Assembly: GCF_905220565.1 (NCBI RefSeq)
Contig: NC_059398.1
Location: forward strand, 2,790,001 to 2,854,000
Source: Melitaea cinxia
Lineage: Eukaryota > Arthropoda > Insecta > Lepidoptera > Nymphalidae
Direction: 5' to 3'
Length of the DNA: 64,000 nt
The position numbers were made by a program, and so were the translations under genes. A model generated the notes under the pieces. That model ran no database searches, had not been told where the DNA came from, and worked only from the letters and a program-made list of their open reading frames with translations. Below, one piece after another: positions 1 to 12,008 of this stretch. The first letter of the stretch is position 1. Every line of letters starts with the position of its first letter.

Positions 1-168
1 TCCCGCATAAATTACGCACAAGTTGTTTGTCCGTGGACTCCTAAACTACTTAACCAATTTTAATCAAATTTGCACACCGTTATTTTGATCCAACTTGAAA
101 GATAGGCTATATTTTATTTTGATATAATTATGATGAATTTCCCCAGGTCAGCTAGAGCTAGCTAGTAG
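1..168. mobile_element. Probable Helitron or other repeat fragment
   Basis: The first bases contain a repeat-like stretch, and around 147-168 there are several CTAG-containing palindromic steps (GTCAGCTAG). Lepidopteran Helitron ends commonly finish in GTCAGCTAGT. No exon of the adjacent carrier gene is seen here. The assignment rests only on the terminal motif. Confidence 0.3.
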
Positions 169-227
169 AATATACTAGCTGCTACTAGGGTATATGTAAA
201 TAAAAAAAGGAATATATTTTATTTTAG

Positions 228-2104
228 GTGTAAAGAATGGATGGACAATAATAATATATTCCAGCAGTCAAAATATCTCTCATCTTTTATCGCTAGCAAC
301 GTTGGAGCTATCGTCAAAACCGTCGCTCTGACACCTATGGACGTCATCATGACGCGACTCTACAATCAAGGTAATATTTAATAAATGCTAAATTTTTTAT
401 TATTTATCTATAAAATGATAACCTGTCGTTGGAGACGCGTCGTAAAAAACTGCTGGACAAATTTTAGTCAAATCCTAAGAGTTGAAATTTCTTTTTTTTT
501 TAAGAATGATAGCATTACCTTGTATTACGAGTGTTATGGGGGGGTTGAGGGGGACTCCTCCATCCCCAAGGGAGTTGCTGGATCTGGGCGCGTCACCAGG
601 TGGCCGTTGGGGGAATGTCATCCGCTTGCGGGTGGTAGGGGTCTTGCGGATGAACCCTCGCGGACTAACCAGCAGGGGAGGGCGCGAAAGTGCATTGGAG
701 TGCCGGGGCCGTTGGGTCGCGTTCCGAGGGAGGCGCGAAAGCGCATGGGTGGCCGGGGCCTTTGGGTCGCATCCCGGAGAAGACACGAAAGTGCGTTAGA
801 ATGCCGGTGCCATTGCGTCACGCTCTAAGGGTGTGCGGGCCTCTGAGCCGGTTCTGAAATACCGGGGGGCGGGTCTGACAGGCTTGTCTTTCGGCGCGGA
901 TGAGTTGGTTTGGGGGTCCGGGGGAGAGCGCTCCGGATACTGCTCTGGTTTTATCAGATTGGACCTGTGAGTGCACTAGAGGGACGGGGGTTCGCTCATT
1001 CGCCCTGTGGTGCGAAAGCGCGTGGCGCTCGGGTTGCGCTGGGCTCCCTGAAACTTGCTCCGTTGCTCGGTGCGATCCGGCTACCGAGGACGGGCTTGAC
1101 CTCGCGGTCGCCTGACCTCAAACCGTACGATGCTCCTGGACCTCGTCACCCTCCTGCAAACTCCGGTGGGATTATTATTTATTCTTAATGTACACCGAAA
1201 TACAGACACGTATAAAGAAAGATTCAATACAAGATGTACAAAGGCGATCTTATCGCTAAATAGCGATTTCTTCCAGATAACCTTTGGGTACTGGACAAGA
1301 TACAGTAGCAGCGGTTAGAGATGTGCACAAATTAAGGAGGAAAAATCAATAATAAATAAACAAAAACTACGATATGATAGACTTACATAATTAATAAAAA
1401 AAGAAAAAATAAATAAATAAGTAAATATTATCTTGGATTATCTTGGACCGGTTGAGCGTCTCTTTCCCCCTAAAGACCAACACCGGGGACGTCGTGGTAG
1501 AATACGAAAGCGATCCCATGGCGTCCCCACTAAGGTGTCGCCGAAAAAAATAGATGGTGGTTTTGATGGATAGTCTGGCAGTAAGCTAGGAGCTCCACAC
1601 TCCCGTCGCCCTTGGGTGGCGGGGCTAGTGCATAAATAGCATTTCCCCATCAATAAAAAAGGGACTCCCCATCCCCGTCTTCCCTTTTCGCCCTTACATT
1701 CGTGCCATATTATTCTAAATCCAACCCAATCTAATTTACTTTCTTTATTAAAAAGCATATTATTTTAAGAGTTTAAAAATACGTTCATTAAAAACTTTCT
1801 TTAAAAATTTTCAAATTAAAAGATCTCATTAAAAGTTCAGTACTATTTAGTACGATTTTGTCACATATTTTAAAAACTTCACTGACCTATATTTATATTT
1901 TTAGGTGTAGACGCGAACGGTCGAGGCGTTCTCTACGGTGGTATTGTGGATTGTGCTCGTAAAATAACTAAAACTGAGGGCCTTTTAGCCTTTTACAAGG
2001 GCATGGGTCCCTCGTATCTACGTCAGGCCCCCCATACAGTCCTCCTATTAGTATTCTGGGATATTTTGAAAGATTTACAGAATAATGTTGTTATGAAAAT
2101 GTAG
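228..2104 (+). CDS. Mitochondrial carrier, SLC25A34/35-like, 3' part (last two exons)
   Basis: Two exons, 228-370 and 1905-2104, join in phase after a CAA G|GT codon split and end at TAG 2102-2104. They encode the last 113 residues of a mitochondrial carrier. The third repeat is visible: a membrane segment followed by TPMDVIMTRLYNQ (the P-x-D-x-x-x-x-R carrier signature), then the loop motif EG-LLAFYKGMGPSYLRQAPHT and a final membrane helix. Spacing and wording match SLC25A35-type carriers of the inner mitochondrial membrane, whose substrate is poorly known. Compared with the paralogue at 5060-7833, this gene has an extra intron just before KEWM. The upstream exons (first two carrier repeats) are outside the window. 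Splice sites are AG|G...AAG|GTAAT and TTTAG|GTG. The family is clear, the exact orthologue less so. Confidence 0.85.
500..1190. repeat. GC-rich repeat in carrier intron
   Basis: This stretch is much more GC-rich than the surrounding intron. Around 670-830 it contains three imperfect copies of a unit of about 55 bp built on GCGCGAAAGTGC and CCGGGGCC-GTTGGGTCGC. No long conserved protein is encoded. It is probably a transposon fragment (LINE 5' or 3' UTR). The rest of the intron (371-499, 1191-1440) holds nothing recognisable. Confidence 0.45.
1440..1730. repeat. Second GC-rich repeat block in same intron
   Basis: A moderately GC-rich block with C-rich runs and an inverted pair of GGGACTCCCC / GGGGAAATG-like pieces stands out from the AT-rich intron. 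No protein domain was recognised. It is likely a transposable-element fragment. Confidence 0.3.
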
Positions 2105-5059
2105 TATTATATTAAATTACCTAATTTCTAGAAAAAAAGAAACTACTTACTAAGAGTTAATAATATAATTTTAATATAGAACGTGACCTGGAAAATGAAG
2201 TATTGAATCCGTATAGAAAACGAGTTTTCAATAAACCAATGATATTTTTAATATATAATCTTTCTGTTCACACCAGTATTAAATAATAACGTATACTAGA
2301 TAAGCATTACACAATTAATTAGAATCTCCTTAAGATTCGAATTAAGATTACATATTAAATAAATAATAACTATAAAATGAATAAATACATGTATTGAATG
2401 TTACAGTATATCTCACAACAATAAGAGAAATAAAGTTAGTGCAATGTTTTTTTACAAGTAATCTTCGGTACAAATACTCATGCGCTAATTTATATCATTG
2501 TTATAATCGTTATTACATCACTAGTTGTAATAAATGTTTTTTTTTTTAATGTTTTGCACCTTTTATAAAACAGGATATATATTTAAATAACAGATAACAA
2601 AGAATACTATATGTATGATAATTATAGAATTTTTTAAATATTTGGGTTATTTTGATTCTATTGAATAATAATAACAAATTAAAAGAAATATTTTTATACG
2701 CTAACAATAAGAAAAGTACTTATTTTAACACAATTCAATATATCTTTAATTTTCCTTCTTCATGTACCAATTACTGTTACAGTATATATACAATTATTGT
2801 AAGAGGTGTAAAATTAAATTAAAAAAAAAAAAAAACGTTTTGTAATAGGTATGTATATAGATAGTCGTCGGTCATATAGGTCAAACTGCCCATCCCTCTC
2901 TGACGACATAATATTTATCATTAATAAGTAAATTCTATATTTGATTATAAGAAAACAATAACAAGTGACGTCTTGCAATAATTGTTAATTGTTTATTATC
3001 AAATTGTTTATTTTTGTCATTCATCTGAAGCAACTATAAACATTATTTATTTTAAAGTTCAAATAATAATGTATCGAGATTAATTGATTTATATATTACT
3101 GTGTAGGAACATGTGTTTTTATTATTAAGAGATTTTGCCATTGCCTATTACGTTTTTTATTAAAGTTGATGTTTTATTATATGTAAAATGTTTACAACAC
3201 AATATCAAAGAGAAAAACGTAATATTTCAGATCTAAAATTCTAGATTTTTCTAGAAATAAACTTTGAGATTTTACTAGATATTAAATAAGTAGAGCTAAG
3301 TTATAAGTAGTTTAATGACTTGGTATGGGGGTATCAATACTCATGAAAATTATTTGTATAGGCAAATACAAATATTTGTTTTAATCTGGGCGTGTTGTTG
3401 TTTGCACTTAAAAGGGCGTTTAGTATGAGAAATTTATTTATTATAATTTTATTGATTGCTTGTTCTTAAATTTCTAAATTCTAACAAATTTTGTTTATAA
3501 AAGTTGTGTTGTATGTGCTTGTAACGTTTTCACTTCAGAAAAGTGTCTCACTTTAAGTGTTTGTCGTTTATTTATATTTAAATTAATTACAATAATTAGA
3601 ACAATTTTATTATGGTTGACTTATATTAAATAATTTGTTATTTATTAGAAGATATACTCATAAAATCATTATACATTCTCGAATATATTCAAGAACTTTA
3701 AAATTATTATGGTTATCAAAATGTAAAATCATAATAAATATTTTATTAATCAAGAGCATTTTTAGTATCGATATTAAACAATTTCATTCTTGTTACCTAA
3801 TATAATAGATATGTAATAAAGATGAACGTCCCTGTACTAAATATTTCATTTAAATTATAGTATTGTTGATAATCTATATATAAATAATATTTTTATATTG
3901 ATTTAATGAATAATTGTTTTTCAACCCATGTTAGATGTTACTTCAATATAATGTAAAGATTTTGGAAACACTGCATATATTTCAATTTTTTTTTTACTTT
4001 TTAAAGTATAAATAGATTTTGTATTTATGTGTTATCTCAACTTTTATATTTTTCCATTGTAAACTTCGATATTTTATATAGGAATGGTCAATAAATAGAT
4101 ATATGTATTCTGTTACACTATATATTCTTGACAATACAATTGGCTGTGTGAATAGACCAAATAGATTTAATAATAATGAAATAGTTCAAATATAAATATC
4201 TCAGTGTGCAGTATTTTATGCCAGTGTTTTTGTTGTAATTTATTGTTATACATTAGTTACTAACAGGATTTAAATAAAATTTTGTTCGATTTTAATTTTT
4301 TATTTTATTTTTCCTTATCAAATTATGTATAAACTCTTATATCTCGCTTGGATATAAGCGACAGGTTAGATCAAATTAAATAAAAAAAAGGAGCAGTAAT
4401 TATTTCAGTTATCTTTCTTAAATAAATTCTGTATACAACGTGTTATTAAACTGGCGTTCTTCCGTTTAGGGCCATATACATAGAAGCATACAATAGCCGA
4501 ATTTATACGTGAAAATAATGAAGCAGTAGTAAGTACGGGTTATTACTATGTATCTTTAAAATCGACAAATTTGAAAAAAAAAATGTTCAGAAGATATATA
4601 CATATCTTGAATGTACATATCTAAAATGGCTATAAATGACAGACTTAACTCAGGTAAAACTCAGGAGACTTAGTCATAAACAGATAATAATTATTTATTT
4701 ATTATTTTTTTATTCAAGATATAAGATCGATTCTGATATCGAAGTTTAATAACACGTATATATACATCTGTCGTTATTATTCCTAAATTAATTTAGTTGA
4801 TTTTACAAGTTATTTATGGTGTTAAAACAAGTATAGTAGTAGTATAAAACAAAAATAAAAAAATAACGCCATCACCTATTAAGTATAATTTATATTTATT
4901 TGTCTAAACTTAACAGTTATTTATGATAAAAAATTACTATGTCGAATGAAGTAAAAATGCTTCTAGATAATAAAAAAATCCTACAAAGTTTTAAATTTAT
5001 TCTTTTATTCTTATTATACTTATTTATACTTTTTTTATAATTGCTTACAGAATTGAAAC
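2105..5059 (+). other. AT-rich 3' UTR and intergenic spacer
   Basis: No coding exon is seen between the two carrier genes. The sequence is AT-rich with several AATAAA-like signals; one lies near 4275 (AAATAAAATTTTG) and could end the first gene's transcript. The start of the next gene's transcript is not marked by any recognisable core promoter. Confidence 0.5.
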
Positions 5060-7833
5060 ATGGCGGCAAAAAGCAAAGATGGGCTCTTCCGAGACCTAAC
5101 AGATATGGCGATGGGCGGTACTTCAGCGATGTTCGCCACACTCTTTACAAATCCTATAGAAGTAGTAAAGACACGCCTTCAATTGCAAGGGGAATTGGTT
5201 TCCAAGGGAAAACACGCAGTTTACTATAAAAACGTACCTCATGGACTATTTGTAATAGCCAGGAACGAAGGAATTGTCGCACTACAGAATGGTTTACCAG
5301 CTATGCTTGGTTTCCAGTTCTGTTTGAATACATTTAGGTTAATACATTTCAATATGAAAACATCATAAAATACGAAACTCAAAGATTTAATTTTTCCATA
5401 CTGTACGATAATCAGAACACCTAACCCTAAAACATTTTTTTTTAATAGAACAGTAAGCAAAACCTTTCCGTAAAGTAAAAAACTTTGCTTTGATAAGTAA
5501 TCCTAAGCAAGGTCATTTTTAACACACAGGCCGCTAGATAGGTACATCACTACAATGGAACCCCTGTACGTAGGAAAATAGGTCTACCAACACGTTTACA
5601 GATATAACAGACATATTTATATCGGTATTATCAACTTTCAAGTTTAACTGTAGGCAATCTGTGTAGATCGATGTCAAGGCTCTGAAAACTTTCCAAGAAT
5701 ATCCATTGAATAAATAAAGCAGCTTATAAATTAAACTTACAGATTAGGAGTTTACCGGATATCTGAAAGACGTGGTTTAACCACCACCCCCGATGGCCGC
5801 ACATCAGTAATTCGTGGCGCATTGGCGGCCGGTGTCGGTGGAGCGTTGGGTTCGATTGCTGGAACACCTTTCTTTCTCGTCAAAACACGATTACAGGCTC
5901 AAGCTACTAAAGCCATAGCGGTCGGCCACCAGCACAAACACAATGGAACTTTTAGCGCGATGGCTGATATTTATCGCAAGGAAGGGATTAAAGGTTTATA
6001 GCAGTTATATTTAGATAAATTACGTTTTATGTGATAACCGCTATGCTAGCTATGCTAGTGTTGCGAGTAGTCACCTAATACATCGACGGTTTGCGGGTTC
6101 AAATCCCGCTCGGGATGAGTATTTAGTATTTATATTCCTTTCCGGTTTGGATGTGTATCCTTGTGCTACCTTGCGAGTCACCCCGCCGTGGCTCGGAGAG
6201 CACGTTAAGCCGTCGATCCCGGTTGTTATCACAAATGCCTGATAGCGATCGCTACTCATAATAGTGATGAATTAAGCTCCAATCCTTCCCTACGTGGAGA
6301 AAGATGCATATACCAGTCTGATGATACAGGCTGAATGTTATGGAATTTATATTTACATTTTTTTACTCTAAAAATGGATCTCTGAGATGCGACACGTAAA
6401 ATCACAAAGTGCGAGGTGAGCATCAATGTAAACCACTAGACAAAAGTAATAGTTATTAATTAAAGTAAAAGGCATTCTCTTCATATTTTGAGGAAAAGCG
6501 TGTGAAAGTGTTACGGACAGATTTATTATTAAACCCTGGAGAAATTAATGTAATATTACTATAGAAAAAAATCCGTATTCTATTTTCTGGGCAAAGCGCT
6601 GTGTTTTAAGGGGACATCCATTAATTACGTGAGCTCAGAATGGGGGGGGGGCAATGAAATCTCACAAAATCTCATTTAAACCGAGGAGGGGTAATCGAAA
6701 ATCTCACATCAATTTCAAAAATTATAAAAAAAAATCTGATATTAAAAAATATATTTTGAGTGTTCACTTTTCCGGCAAAAATAAATCTCTTGGCTTTTAA
6801 AATCATTTAATTTTTGCTTTGAATTTTATTTAATTCAAATAAATTAATTGTAGTATACATGAACAGTTTATTGTTTCCCGTCAATCTCTATTATATTCAG
6901 CATCAATCTCACATAAATGGGAGGGGGGTCTAAAATGACCGAAAAATAGCTCACGTAATTAATGGGTACCCCCTAAATGCTAGTTTAACTAACCCTAACC
7001 CTGTATATTACAAATTAAGCAATCAACTGACTGGCTTGGCTGACAAAGTTAATATTTTTCTTCACATTTCCAGGATTATTTCGAGGAGTTGGTCCACAAA
7101 TACCGCGCGGGACCGTCGGTAGTGGTTCTCAAATGGTCAGTTTTGCTTTTGCCAAAGAGTGGCTGAGAGATAAAGGATATTTCCAGTCACCGCTACTGTT
7201 GTCATTTATGGGTGCTAATTTAGGAGGCATTGTTATGACGATTTGCCTCAACCCGTTTGATGTTATGGCTACGAGATTGTCCAACCAACGTTAGTATAAA
7301 TATTAATGAACGTATTTCCAATGGTGTTTAAAAAAACTGTTTTACTAAAAATTGGTAGTAAAAATGAAAATTAGATAGGTTGGGTGACCAAATATGGCCC
7401 CAATTTCCTCCAGGAGCTCCGATCACCTCACTCACCAACGGGAACACAACACTGCTTGAAAACAGTATTATTTAGCTGTGATCTTCTGTAAGGTCGAGGT
7501 ACTACCCCAGTCGGGCTGCTCCATATTTTGAACAGAAAATTTCCTGCTGTGCCCTACCTCAGTTAATGTGTTGTAAATCTTTGTTTGCATACTCGTGCCT
7601 GTATGAATCTTTATTAATTAATTTACTAAATATTTCCAGCGGTTGACAGCAATAACCGTGGCAAGTTGTACCGAGGTATGACAGATTGTTTTATGAAGAT
7701 ATGGAAAACTGAAGGCGCAAGCGCCTTCTACAAGGGAGTCGGGGCGAACTACTTGAGGCTAGGACCTCATACTGTGCTGTTGTTGGTCTGCTGGGACCAG
7801 CTCAAGATATTGGAAGACTATTTGAGAAAATGA
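5060..7833 (+). CDS. Mitochondrial carrier, SLC25A34/35-like, complete
   Basis: Four exons, 5060-5337, 5743-5993, 7074-7289 and 7640-7833, add up to 939 nt (312 aa plus stop), all phases agreeing. Three carrier repeats are visible: TNPIEVVKTRLQLQGEL in exon 1, GTPFFLVKTRLQAQ in exon 2 and LNPFDVMATRLSNQ in exon 3, each a P-x-D/E-x-x-K/R-x-R type signature. Exon 4 carries GASAFYKGVGANYLRLGPHT, close to the SLC25A35 consensus. The product should be a six-helix carrier of the inner mitochondrial membrane; the transported substrate cannot be read from sequence. The start at 5060 is chosen because the family begins shortly before the first repeat. AATAAA signals lie at about 7842-7860. The gene is a tandem paralogue of the one ending at 2104. 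Confidence 0.92.
6052..6262 (+). mobile_element. tRNA-derived SINE in carrier intron 2
   Basis: The left end is tRNA-like, with a B-box (GGGTTCAAATCCC, about 6098). The right part carries the block GAGAGCACGTTAAGCCGTCG...CCCGGTTGTTATCAC, which recurs at 14728, 55040, 55665 and 57912. The same block in different tRNA-like contexts defines a dispersed SINE family. Confidence 0.75.
6611..6973. mobile_element. MITE with ATTAATTACGTGAG terminal inverted repeats
   Basis: The left end GGGGACATCCATTAATTACG is answered by CGTAATTAATGGGTACCCCC at the right end. The element is about 360 bp and non-coding. Similar ends flank elements at 13060, 14423 and 20811. The flanks read TTAA and CTAA, so a TTAA- or TA-type target is possible. 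Confidence 0.75.
7383..7562 (-). repeat. Interspersed repeat (CAGTCGGGCTGCTCC family)
   Basis: It shares AGGTCGAGGTACT-CCCCAGTCGGGCTGCTCC and AGGAGCTC-GATCAC with copies at 10640, 12395 and, in the opposite orientation, 20283, 39262 and 46996. It lies in the last intron of the carrier gene. No protein is encoded. The class is unknown to me, probably a LINE or DNA-transposon fragment. Confidence 0.6.
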
Positions 7834-8445
7834 TACTTAAATTGAATAAATGAAATAAATAATTGTTAATATCAAAGCTTTCTACAATTGTTAAAGTTAA
7901 GTTTAAAGTTACTATATGGGCCTTTTGAAATATTACATCTCAATTTTCAAAGGTTTATTACTTTCATTAGTTATTTTTCCAAAGTCCAAAAATCCTATAA
8001 AGGATTCAAAATTTTTTGACGTTTTGGCGATTTTCTATTATTCGTAAATTTTAAAATCATATTTTATTAAATTTGCCAGTCGTTTTGACTTTATTTATTA
8101 TACTATATCCTTATTTTCTTATGGTTTACGATATAATAATCTTCACAAGATGATTTTTTTTTTGCTATTGCTTTCGTTATATTTTTATATTTTGGCTGTC
8201 AACTTAAATCAGTATAGCTATTGTTATGACCAATGGCATTAAGTCATGAAATATATTTTTATATACAAACATTATTAGTTAATATGATAATATATAGTAT
8301 ATAGTTTATTTGTATTCATTAAATTTATAATAATTTGTTATATATTATAGTACTTATATCGATCGAATAACCGAATCAATAAGTTTTGATACACTTTTTT
8401 TTAAGTATGACACAAATGTGTCAACATCTTTTATATATTGACTAG

Positions 8446-8690
8446 CCCGTTGGCGCAGTTTGTAGTGACCCTGCTTTCTGCTCCGAGGGTAGTGGGTTCG
8501 ATTCCCACCCCGAGTCTGGGTGTAATATAAATATTTATTTATATATGTATTATTTATAAGTATGTTAATCGAAAAAAAAATATATGTAGCTATATACCAG
8601 TCCAGGCTGTTACCTATAACACAAGCACTAAGTTGCTTACTTTAGGAACAGACGACCGTGTGTGTATTGTATAGATATTTATTTATTTAA
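8446..8690 (+). mobile_element. tRNA-derived SINE
   Basis: The element begins with a tRNA-like head (GCCCGTTGGCGCAGTTTGTA, an A-box-like region, then GGGTTCGATTCCC as B-box at about 8491). It continues into a body with CTGTTACCTATAACACAAGC and GACGACCGTGTGTGTATTGT and ends in TATTTATTTATTT. The body recurs at 19165-19262 and partly at 54060. Confidence 0.8.
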
Positions 8691-10189
8691 AAAAAAATAT
8701 TTATATAAGACATTATTAATTTAATATGAAGACGATTAATTAATACTACCTATAATTGATAAGACATTCCAAACTCATCAACCAAACTAATGTTCACATT
8801 GACGAAGCTTGTTAAACATTTTTTACTTTGTTACAATTTTTCGTATAATAAAATGACATTACAATAACCATTTGTATTATTTTTATTGTTGTTGTTGTCC
8901 AAAAGAAACTAATAAGCCCTCATAAAGTTAAACAAAACCAGTATCATAAAAATAAAAATAAAAATTAATGACTAGGTACTTAGGTAAATTATTTCAAAAA
9001 TCAGTTATTTCGAACTAGATTACTGCTTTAATCAATACCAATAATATTATGAAAATAAATTGTATCAAGAAACGAACTCGTACTCAATAGATGATTAGCA
9101 ATGAATAAATGAAACTGTGGGGAATGTGAAAGAAAACAAATCAATATTTAAAATTAAGCATTTTATTTTTCCTTAACCACCGTTAAAAAAAATAACAACC
9201 CGTTATATACAGACGGCTATTAAAACATTTGCCTACGATCTACAATAAGCATAAAATAAATAAAACAATACTTGTAATTATGCAAAGTTACCATAATATA
9301 ATTATAAAGAATTTATACAAACGATTTTAGTTTTGTAGAAAAATACAATACTAATCTTCTCTTTTATTTTTATGGTAAAGTTGATCCTAAATCACATTTT
9401 AATTAGCACACTATTAATAAAAAAATAAAAAATTTATGCTTTTTCAATATGAAAAATAATTGAACAATAAATACGGTTTTAGACTAAAAAAAAATCTCTA
9501 AGCACACAAGTATTCTAAAAAAAAATAAGCGTTGTCCTCTAGTTACAGGCTATAAGATGTCACATTGTATTGAATTTAGCGGCCGCTATAGGTCATGAAG
9601 TGACGTTCTAATTTTTTTTATCGTAGTCGGGTTTTAGTTTTCTCTTTTTTTTTTGTAAGTGAGATAGGAAAATCCATGTACTGTTAATTTGCCTAAGACA
9701 GTTTTCAAACATATTTTTGTAACTTAGCTTGGTAATATTAGATCACTATTTTTTTTTTTTTTATTCAGAGTCTGTTGCTTTTAGAGCTTTTGCCAAGTTC
9801 TTTTGACGCAAGTCGAAAATTGCTGTTCTTAGTATCTTACAACTTGAGACAAAATGTAAATTTTTAAGCACAAAAATAGCTTAAACAAAAAACAGGCAAT
9901 TTATTAATAGTGTTATAACTTACTATTCAATATCTGAATATATGTTTATTGGAACAATGTATTTTTTTTAATAAACCATAAAGTTACCAGAAATTTCGTT
10001 TTATTAACATCAAAATGTATAAGATACCATACAAATAAAAATATATATTTAATATCTAAGATTCGACGTTTTAGAGAACGTAAACTTTATAACTAAATAA
10101 TTTTAATTATTATACGGCAGGCAATAAAAACGATTAAAAGTCTCATAGACAAAAATATATGTCTAATTGTCTATCAATGTATGTAGCAT

Positions 10190-10855
10190 ATGTCTTTTTT
10201 TTAAAACGACTAGGTCGGCAAACCAGCGTACGCCTCACCTGATGGTTTTAGCGATTACCGTAACTTACAAACCGCTAGTGACTATTAACATCGTCGGAAC
10301 TACAAAATTGCATTTTTTTGTTTATTTCATAAAACGTTCCCAAATAACCAAGTCTCTCATCAGCTGAAGAGAATTTTTTTATTTTATGCATATATTATTT
10401 AGTCGTGGTACTTCTGACAAATCAGTACTTCTTAGTCTTAACCCGTTAAAAATGTAACAAGTGACTTTTCTCATATTTACACATTAAATACCGGCTAGTA
10501 ATGATATTAAACATAAATAGCCTGTACATCATTACTTTAAAATTTCATGATCCTGCTTAAAATAAGTAAAAAGATACACGCAATTTACACTTTAAATCGC
10601 TCTCCTGTAAAGTTGCTGTTTTTCACATCCGACCTTTTTAATAGTCATGGGCGATTAACGCTTGTAACATCAGATGCATCGCAAGCGCGTTGCCGATCCT
10701 ATCCTCAATCTCCCTCAGGAGCTCTGGTCACTTTACTCACCACAGAAACACTGCTCGACAGCAGTATTATTTCTGTAAGGTCGAGGTACTTCCCCAGTCG
10801 GGCTGCTCCAGATTTTGGCCAAGATATTCCCTATGGTGCCCTCACTCAGTAGTCA
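10190..10855 (-). repeat. Interspersed repeat, two pieces
   Basis: Pieces at about 10195-10290 (ACGACTAGGTCGGCAAACCAG, TACGCCTCACCTGATGG) and 10640-10855 (CAGGAGCTCTGGTCACTTTA, CAGTCGGGCTGCTCCAG) are the two ends of one family on the minus strand. Fuller copies at 20283, 39262 and 46996 show the same words in reverse. Confidence 0.6.
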
Positions 10856-11348
10856 ATCCATTTAATTACCTATATTATGATACATTAAGTACAGTAGCCG
10901 TTAAGTCTTCATACCCTGTTTCATGTCTTATTTACTTAATATTATCTCGGACACATTATTTCCAAAAACCAACATAAATTGAGCAAATACGTTGTTTATA
11001 ATAATAAATTGGCTAGAAAAAAATGGCATTATATTTGAAATAATTGAAATGTTAATTTAAAAATTCAAAGATGTTTACTTAAATGATGATTAAAACTTTC
11101 ATTTCATTAAAAAAATATATCCTACTTTATTTTTTTTTATTTACATGTTTTCATTGGAATAGGAAGACAGAACTATTATTAACAGTAGAAGTAGTATTAA
11201 AAAAAAACTACGTGATATATTATGCATTTCTTATAAATATTTCGACAAAATTTTAACTGTAAAACAGTTGTATCAATTTTTTTCTTTTTATATAGTTGAA
11301 TATATTATATACTTTTGTATAGTATATGAAACAAGTGTGACGTCACCG

Positions 11349-11954
11349 TCATACGTATCCAAGTTCCCGCGTGTTGCGCGGACGGGATCTGAACCCGCGA
11401 CTGCAGAGCTGTGTTATCTGAGTTGGCGTTTTGCCTCTCGTCTCTGGTAAGTAGAATCTGTAATAAAGTTTTGTCATTATTATTGATATTATTTATAAAA
11501 AAAAATGTCGTTTGTAAATAAAATAATTTTGTTCTTAGTAAGCATGTTGCAATTAAATAGTTCTAACTAAAATAAAATAAAAGACTAATTAATAATAAAA
11601 TCCACGAGCTTTCGGTTAACCGTCTGATTTTCAGTACAGTTACTATACCTCATATTTTTTTACTGTACTAATGCACAAAAAAATAGCACTTGAATAAATA
11701 TCAATTTACAGTCCAGTCAAAAATTTGAGGTACTATACTTTTGTTCTAATTTCAGGTTAAAGTAAGCTATATATAGCAGACACTATCCGTATGTGCGAGT
11801 GTGTTTTTGAAAGTATGCGTATTGCGTATGTGAGTACCGCGTGCACGTAAGAGCGTATGTTGTATGTTTGTATGTGAAAGCGCGCGCGCGCTTGTGCGTG
11901 AGTGCGTGCGCTTGTGTGTGCGTGCGCTTGTGTGTGCGTGTGTGTGTGCGTGCA

Positions 11955-12008
<54 letters not shown>

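Larger units (their letters stand above)
7834..11348. other. Gene-free spacer between carrier and sugar transporter genes
   Basis: This convergent spacer holds the 3' UTRs of both neighbours and repeats: a SINE at 8446-8690 and an interspersed repeat at about 10190-10855. The remainder is AT-rich with short homopolymers and no exon with convincing splice signals and family similarity. Confidence 0.6.

Noticed and set aside
9768..9834. Minus-strand AIFDLRQKNLAKALKATDSE with stop, considered as the last exon of the sugar transporter
   Set aside because: The true last exon (LPETRGKTP) is at 11349-11457 in the right phase and ends in a stop. The upstream acceptor of this frame lacks a pyrimidine tract.
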